Of a stretch of DNA of 54,247 nt, positions 51,615-54,247 are shown piece by piece. The notes below the pieces were generated by a model that was not told the DNA's origin, made no database searches, and saw only the letters and a program-made list of their open reading frames with translations. The position numbers were made by a program, and so were the translations under genes. The DNA is from Verrucomicrobiales bacterium (GTDB lineage: Bacteria; Verrucomicrobiota; Verrucomicrobiia; Limisphaerales; Palsa-1400), in assembly GCA_003138485.1 (NCBI GenBank), contig PLGF01000193.1, forward strand, positions 1 through 54,247. The letters are read 5' to 3'. Each line of letters opens with the position of its first letter. The stretch's first letter is position 1.

Positions 51615-52907
51615 CTAGGGGGGGGGTGAAAGCGATCCCTGAAGATTCCACCGCTTGGCCTTCATCTCAAACCGCGGCAGGCTGCCCGCGGGGGCGGGCG
51701 TCACGGGAATGCGCAAATTGAAGACCCGCTGCAAGGCCTCTTGCACCCGCCGCGCCAGCGCCTCCGGTTCCGCGCACTCCGCCCGCGGCTCCACCCGCAC
51801 GCTCAACTCCGCCAGACTCCGCGAACCGTCCACATCCACCCGGTACTCCGCCACCTCCGCGAAGCCGCGCAACACTTCCTCCACGGCGGTTGGAAAAACG
51901 TTCACCCCGCGCACGATCACCATGTCGTCCGTCCGGCCCAGAATCCCCCCCTCCAGCGCCAGATCGTGCCGTCCGCAGACGCACTCCCCCCGCGCCCGGG
52001 CCCGCGCCAGGTCCCCCGTCCGGTAGCGCAACACCGGCGAGCCTGTCCGCCCCAAAGTAGTCAATACTAACTCTCCAGCCTCCCCGGCCGCGGCCGGACG
52101 GCCCCGCCCGTCGATCACTTCCGCCAGATACGCCCTCTCCATGATGTGCAGCGTCCCGCGTCGTTGGGGGCACTCGTGCGATACCGGCCCCGTTTCCGTC
52201 ATGCCGTGATGATCGAACACGCGCGCGCGCGGCCAAAGTCCCTCAATCCGCTGGCGGGTGGAGGCAATGCTGCCCCCCGGTTCACCCGCCACAATCAGCG
52301 CGCGCACCGCGCCCGACTTGAGATTGATCTGTTCCCGCGCCGCCTCCTCCGCCAGGTGCGTCGCGTAACTGGGCGTGCAGCATAAGACCGACGCCCGGCT
52401 GTCCAAAATGCACCGCAGCCGGCTCGCGCTGCTCAAGCCCCCGCCCGGCAGGCACAGGCAGCCCAGCCGTTGCGCCGCGTCAAATGCCAGCCAGAATCCG
52501 ATGAACGGCCCGAACGAAAACGCGAAATAGACCCGGTCCCCGGCCGCCGTCCCCGCCGCCCGGAAAACCTCCATCCAACTCTTGACCATGCCGTTCCAGC
52601 TCTCGGGCGTGTCCAGCCAGCGCAACGGCGCGCTCGTTGTCCCGCTGGTCTGATGATACCTGGTGTAATGGCTGGGGGGAAAAGTCAGGTTTGTGCCAAA
52701 GGGCGGCGCGGCCCGCTGGTCCTCGACCAGTTCCTGTTTGGTGGTGAACGGAATCCGCGTCGTAAACTCCTCCAAACTCGCGATACCGGGATGAATCCCC
52801 GCGAATTTTTTCCTGTAAAACGCGTTGCTCAACATCACAGCCGCCAGCAGCCGCCGCAGTTGCGCAAGCTGTTCCGCCGCCATCGTTTGGCGCGTCGGGA
52901 ATTGCAT
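51615..52907 (-). CDS. PaaK-like AMP-forming acyl-CoA ligase
   Basis: A 430-residue protein resembling phenylacetate-CoA ligase. Motifs are the AMP-binding loop YHQTSGTTSAPLRWLDT (about 85-100), VAGEPGGSIASTRQRIEGLW, the HHGMTETGPVSHECPQ stretch, an ALRYRTGDL-like VLRYRTGDLARARARG, and a C-terminal domain with GVNVFPTAVEEVLRGF. It would activate an aromatic or other carboxylic acid with ATP and CoA. The start overlaps the upstream transporter by one base (TGATG), so the two are cotranscribed. The substrate is not visible. Confidence 0.88.
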   Translation of the reverse strand: MQFPTRQTMAAEQLAQLRRLLAAVMLSNAFYRKKFAGIHPGIASLEEFTTRIPFTTKQELVEDQRAAPPFGTNLTFPPSHYTRYHQTSGTTSAPLRWLDTPESWNGMVKSWMEVFRAAGTAAGDRVYFAFSFGPFIGFWLAFDAAQRLGCLCLPGGGLSSASRLRCILDSRASVLCCTPSYATHLAEEAAREQINLKSGAVRALIVAGEPGGSIASTRQRIEGLWPRARVFDHHGMTETGPVSHECPQRRGTLHIMERAYLAEVIDGRGRPAAAGEAGELVLTTLGRTGSPVLRYRTGDLARARARGECVCGRHDLALEGGILGRTDDMVIVRGVNVFPTAVEEVLRGFAEVAEYRVDVDGSRSLAELSVRVEPRAECAEPEALARRVQEALQRVFNLRIPVTPAPAGSLPRFEMKAKRWNLQGSLSPPP

Positions 52908-53443
52908 CAATTTTGCACCGGGTTCGCCAACGCCCTCTGCGCCACGGGCGCGGGCGCGGGTGCGCGAGCCCGCGCGGGCGGCGGCTTGAAGAGCGTCACC
53001 AGGCATCCGCCCGTCGCCGCCAGGACAATGCCCAGATAAAACGGCCACCGAATCGACCCCCAGCCGCCTTCCGGTGGATACTCAATGAGCGCCACGACCG
53101 CGTTGACGATCGGCGCGCCCGCAAAGACAATCGACATCACCACGCCGGGCGTCCCTTTGGCTCCGAAGGCCAGCAACACGCAAAACGCCCCGGCCGCTCC
53201 CACAATCCCGGCCAGCAGCGACCATCCCATGCCGGCGGCGGGAAAACTCCATTCCGCCTTGCGCGTCATCAACATCGCCAGCGGCGCGAGCACCGCCGTC
53301 AAAAAGTACGCCAGGCCGACAAACAAGAACGCCTTGTAAAGCCCGTTGGATTTGTCCGCCATGGCCGTTTGCCCGCTGTGCAGGAAAATCCCATAAAGAC
53401 CCCACGAAACGACCGTCATCAAAGCAAAAATCAACCAATTCAT
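52907..53443 (-). CDS. EamA/DMT-type membrane transporter
   Basis: A 178-residue membrane protein with five hydrophobic segments (LIFALMTVVSWGLYGIFLHS, AFLFVGLAYFLTAVLAPLAM, WSLLAGIVGAAGAFCVLLAF, VVMSIVFAGAPIVNAVVALI and FYLGIVLAATGGCLVTLF). It is half the length of a full ten-helix DMT exporter, like other single-repeat EamA proteins. It may act as a dimer. It may carry a metabolite linked to the ligase gene downstream, but the substrate is unknown. Confidence 0.75.
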   Translation of the reverse strand: MNWLIFALMTVVSWGLYGIFLHSGQTAMADKSNGLYKAFLFVGLAYFLTAVLAPLAMLMTRKAEWSFPAAGMGWSLLAGIVGAAGAFCVLLAFGAKGTPGVVMSIVFAGAPIVNAVVALIEYPPEGGWGSIRWPFYLGIVLAATGGCLVTLFKPPPARARAPAPAPVAQRALANPVQN

Positions 53444-53563
53444 AGAATAAACAACGATTAAACCGGTTCAACAACTCCCTCTATCATATATCCCCTCCGG
53501 AAAATTGCAAATGGGCTTGTATGCGAATACTTTCAGCCGGCGACAAGCCGCAAACGAAGAAAT

Positions 53564-53626
53564 TTAACCACGGATGGACCAGATGCACACGGATGGGAAT
53601 GCTTTATCCGTGTTAATCCGTGGTTA
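53564..53626 (+). repeat. CACGGAT palindromic repeat, copy 2
   Basis: TTAACCACGGATGGACC (from 53564) faces ATCCGTGGTTA (ending 53626), with CACGGATGGGAA and TTTATCCGTG in between. It is the plus-oriented relative of 17024-17095 and lies 28 bp before the end of the BspA-type gene. Confidence 0.8.
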
Positions 53627-53654
53627 TCAAATCTGCCTGCCCTCCGCTGTCGGC

Positions 53655-54239
53655 TCAGGGCGAGCTAATGCGGTAATAGCGCCCGGGGAAATTCGTCCAG
53701 TGCGGATCGCTGAAGTTGAACGAACCGTTGGTAAGCGCGTTGGTCTGGATCGGAACCCAAACGGGGTTCGCCAGATCAGTGCAAGCTTCCACCACGACGA
53801 CCAGATTGGCCGGGCCGGTGAAACTGAACGCAAATTGATTGCTCTGCACGCCAAGGCTGACGTCTCCGGATGCTCCCAGCGGATTCCACGGCACAACGGA
53901 GGAGAACTCAGCCCAGCCGGTGGTGCCAGGCAAATGATAGGCCGTCGCGTCGGTGTCACCCGCAAAGACAGAGGAGCCGACCGTGGGAGCGTTCCCTTCA
54001 AAATAGATGGTGACCAGGTTGGTGCTGCCACTCAACGCCCGGCCTCCGATGTTGGTGACGCTGGCGGGAATGGTGACAAAGGTCAGGCTGATGAGACGCC
54101 ACTGCAAGGAGGGAATTGCCCGCAGAACACGCAGAACACGCGGAAAGATGAGAAGAAGCGCCAGCCCCCCTTTCCGCGTCATTCCGCGTGTTCTGCGGGA
54201 AGAACTCTTGCAATCTCCAGTTTCCGTGTTACATTTCAT
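53655..54239 (-). pseudogene. 5'-truncated BspA-type LRR protein fused to repeat DNA
   Basis: The frame from 54239 to 53655 gives 194 residues. Residues about 50-195 read as genuine: a BspA-like LRR (LTFVTIPASVTNIGGRALSG, NLVTIYFEGNAPTVGSSVFA), a further YHLPGTTGW stretch, and the C-terminal module (FAFSFTGPANLVVVVEACTD, LANPVWVP, GRYYRISSP). The first 50 residues look like read-through of a palindrome (54119-54199) and its flanks, without similarity to LRR sequence. The parent protein would need many more LRRs and a signal peptide before this point, which are missing here. Confidence 0.55.
54119..54199. repeat. CGCAGAACACGC inverted repeat at the LRR junction
   Basis: CCCGCAGAACACGCAGAACA (from 54119, continuing CGCGGAAAG to 54147) pairs with CTTTCCGCGTCATTCCGCGT (from 54170, continuing GTTCTGCGGG to 54199), with arms of 29-30 bases differing at a few positions and a spacer of 22 bases. 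The units resemble those of the GxxExxY cassette (CGCAGAG) in style. No gene lies between the arms. Confidence 0.7.
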
Positions 54240-54247
54240 AAGCAGGC

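Noticed and set aside
1..54247. CRISPR array
   Set aside because: The tandem and interspersed repeats found have no regular 28-40-bp repeats with unique similar-length spacers, and no cas gene is seen.
1..54247. tRNA or rRNA genes
   Set aside because: No cloverleaf with a T-arm GTTCGA-type core or rRNA core sequence was recognised by eye; a covariance-model scan would be decisive.

Overview
The window reads as a chromosomal segment of a moderately high-GC, Gram-negative bacterium, most likely a Verrucomicrobiota member of the Pedosphaera/Limisphaerales type. This is inferred from protein style, not from a marker gene. It encodes outer-membrane machinery (an LptD-like protein, a TonB-dependent receptor and a secretin) and families common in the Planctomycetes-Verrucomicrobia group (YdjY domain, DUF4230, DUF3106, GxxExxY). 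It also has large secreted repeat proteins that end in a shared carboxy-terminal module. Most genes are housekeeping or envelope genes. The gene-poor stretches (1-632, 2300-3200, 15.8-17.6 kb, 23.7-25.9 kb, 53.4-54.2 kb) look lower in GC and hold repeats and gene fragments.

Layout. 0.6-2.2 kb: exported nucleotide pyrophosphatase/phosphodiesterase-like enzyme. 2.3-3.0 kb: transposase remnant and a small zinc-ribbon membrane protein. 3.2-15.7 kb, minus strand: an eleven-gene type II secretion operon in the order gspE-F-G-H-I-J-K-L-M-(C-like)-D, with many 4-base stop/start overlaps. 15.8-17.6 kb: repeats and a methyltransferase-like fragment. 17.7-22.0 kb: osmoregulated periplasmic glucan genes opgG-(small membrane protein)-opgH. 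22.0-23.7 kb: exonuclease-like, HAD phosphatase and FmdB-type zinc-ribbon genes. 24.3-25.5 kb: two low-complexity Ser/Thr-rich proteins. They are divergent from a LytS/LytTR two-component system (25.9-27.9 kb), which has direct repeats in front of it. 28-34 kb: yjbQ, DUF167, a lectin-like plus TolB-like beta-propeller protein, an esterase, rnc, a frameshifted small gene and cdsA. 34-37.5 kb: a large leucine-rich-repeat/Ig secreted protein. 37.6-44.9 kb: YdjY protein, a GxxExxY gene tightly bracketed by inverted repeats, TonB receptor, LptD-like protein, DUF4230 protein and thpR. 45-47 kb: NHL-repeat secreted protein. 47.3-48.7 kb: nadD-rsfS and a PUR/DUF3276 protein. 48.7-53.4 kb: DUF4149 membrane protein, an ECF sigma/anti-sigma-like/DUF3106 operon, and a PaaK-like ligase with an EamA-type transporter. 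53.6-54.2 kb: a 5'-truncated BspA-type LRR protein.

The observations most worth following are four. (1) The 490-bp GxxExxY cassette has 31-bp imperfect inverted repeats placed 5 bp and 12 bp from the gene ends, and gene-free palindromes of the same style occur elsewhere. (2) A C-terminal module is shared by three otherwise unrelated secreted proteins, in a window that also carries a full type II secretion system. (3) Direct repeats with a 21-bp period lie upstream of the LytTR system, which is divergent from two paralogous-looking Ser-rich proteins. (4) Several interspersed repeat families each have two copies in the window. No tRNA, rRNA or CRISPR array was recognised.
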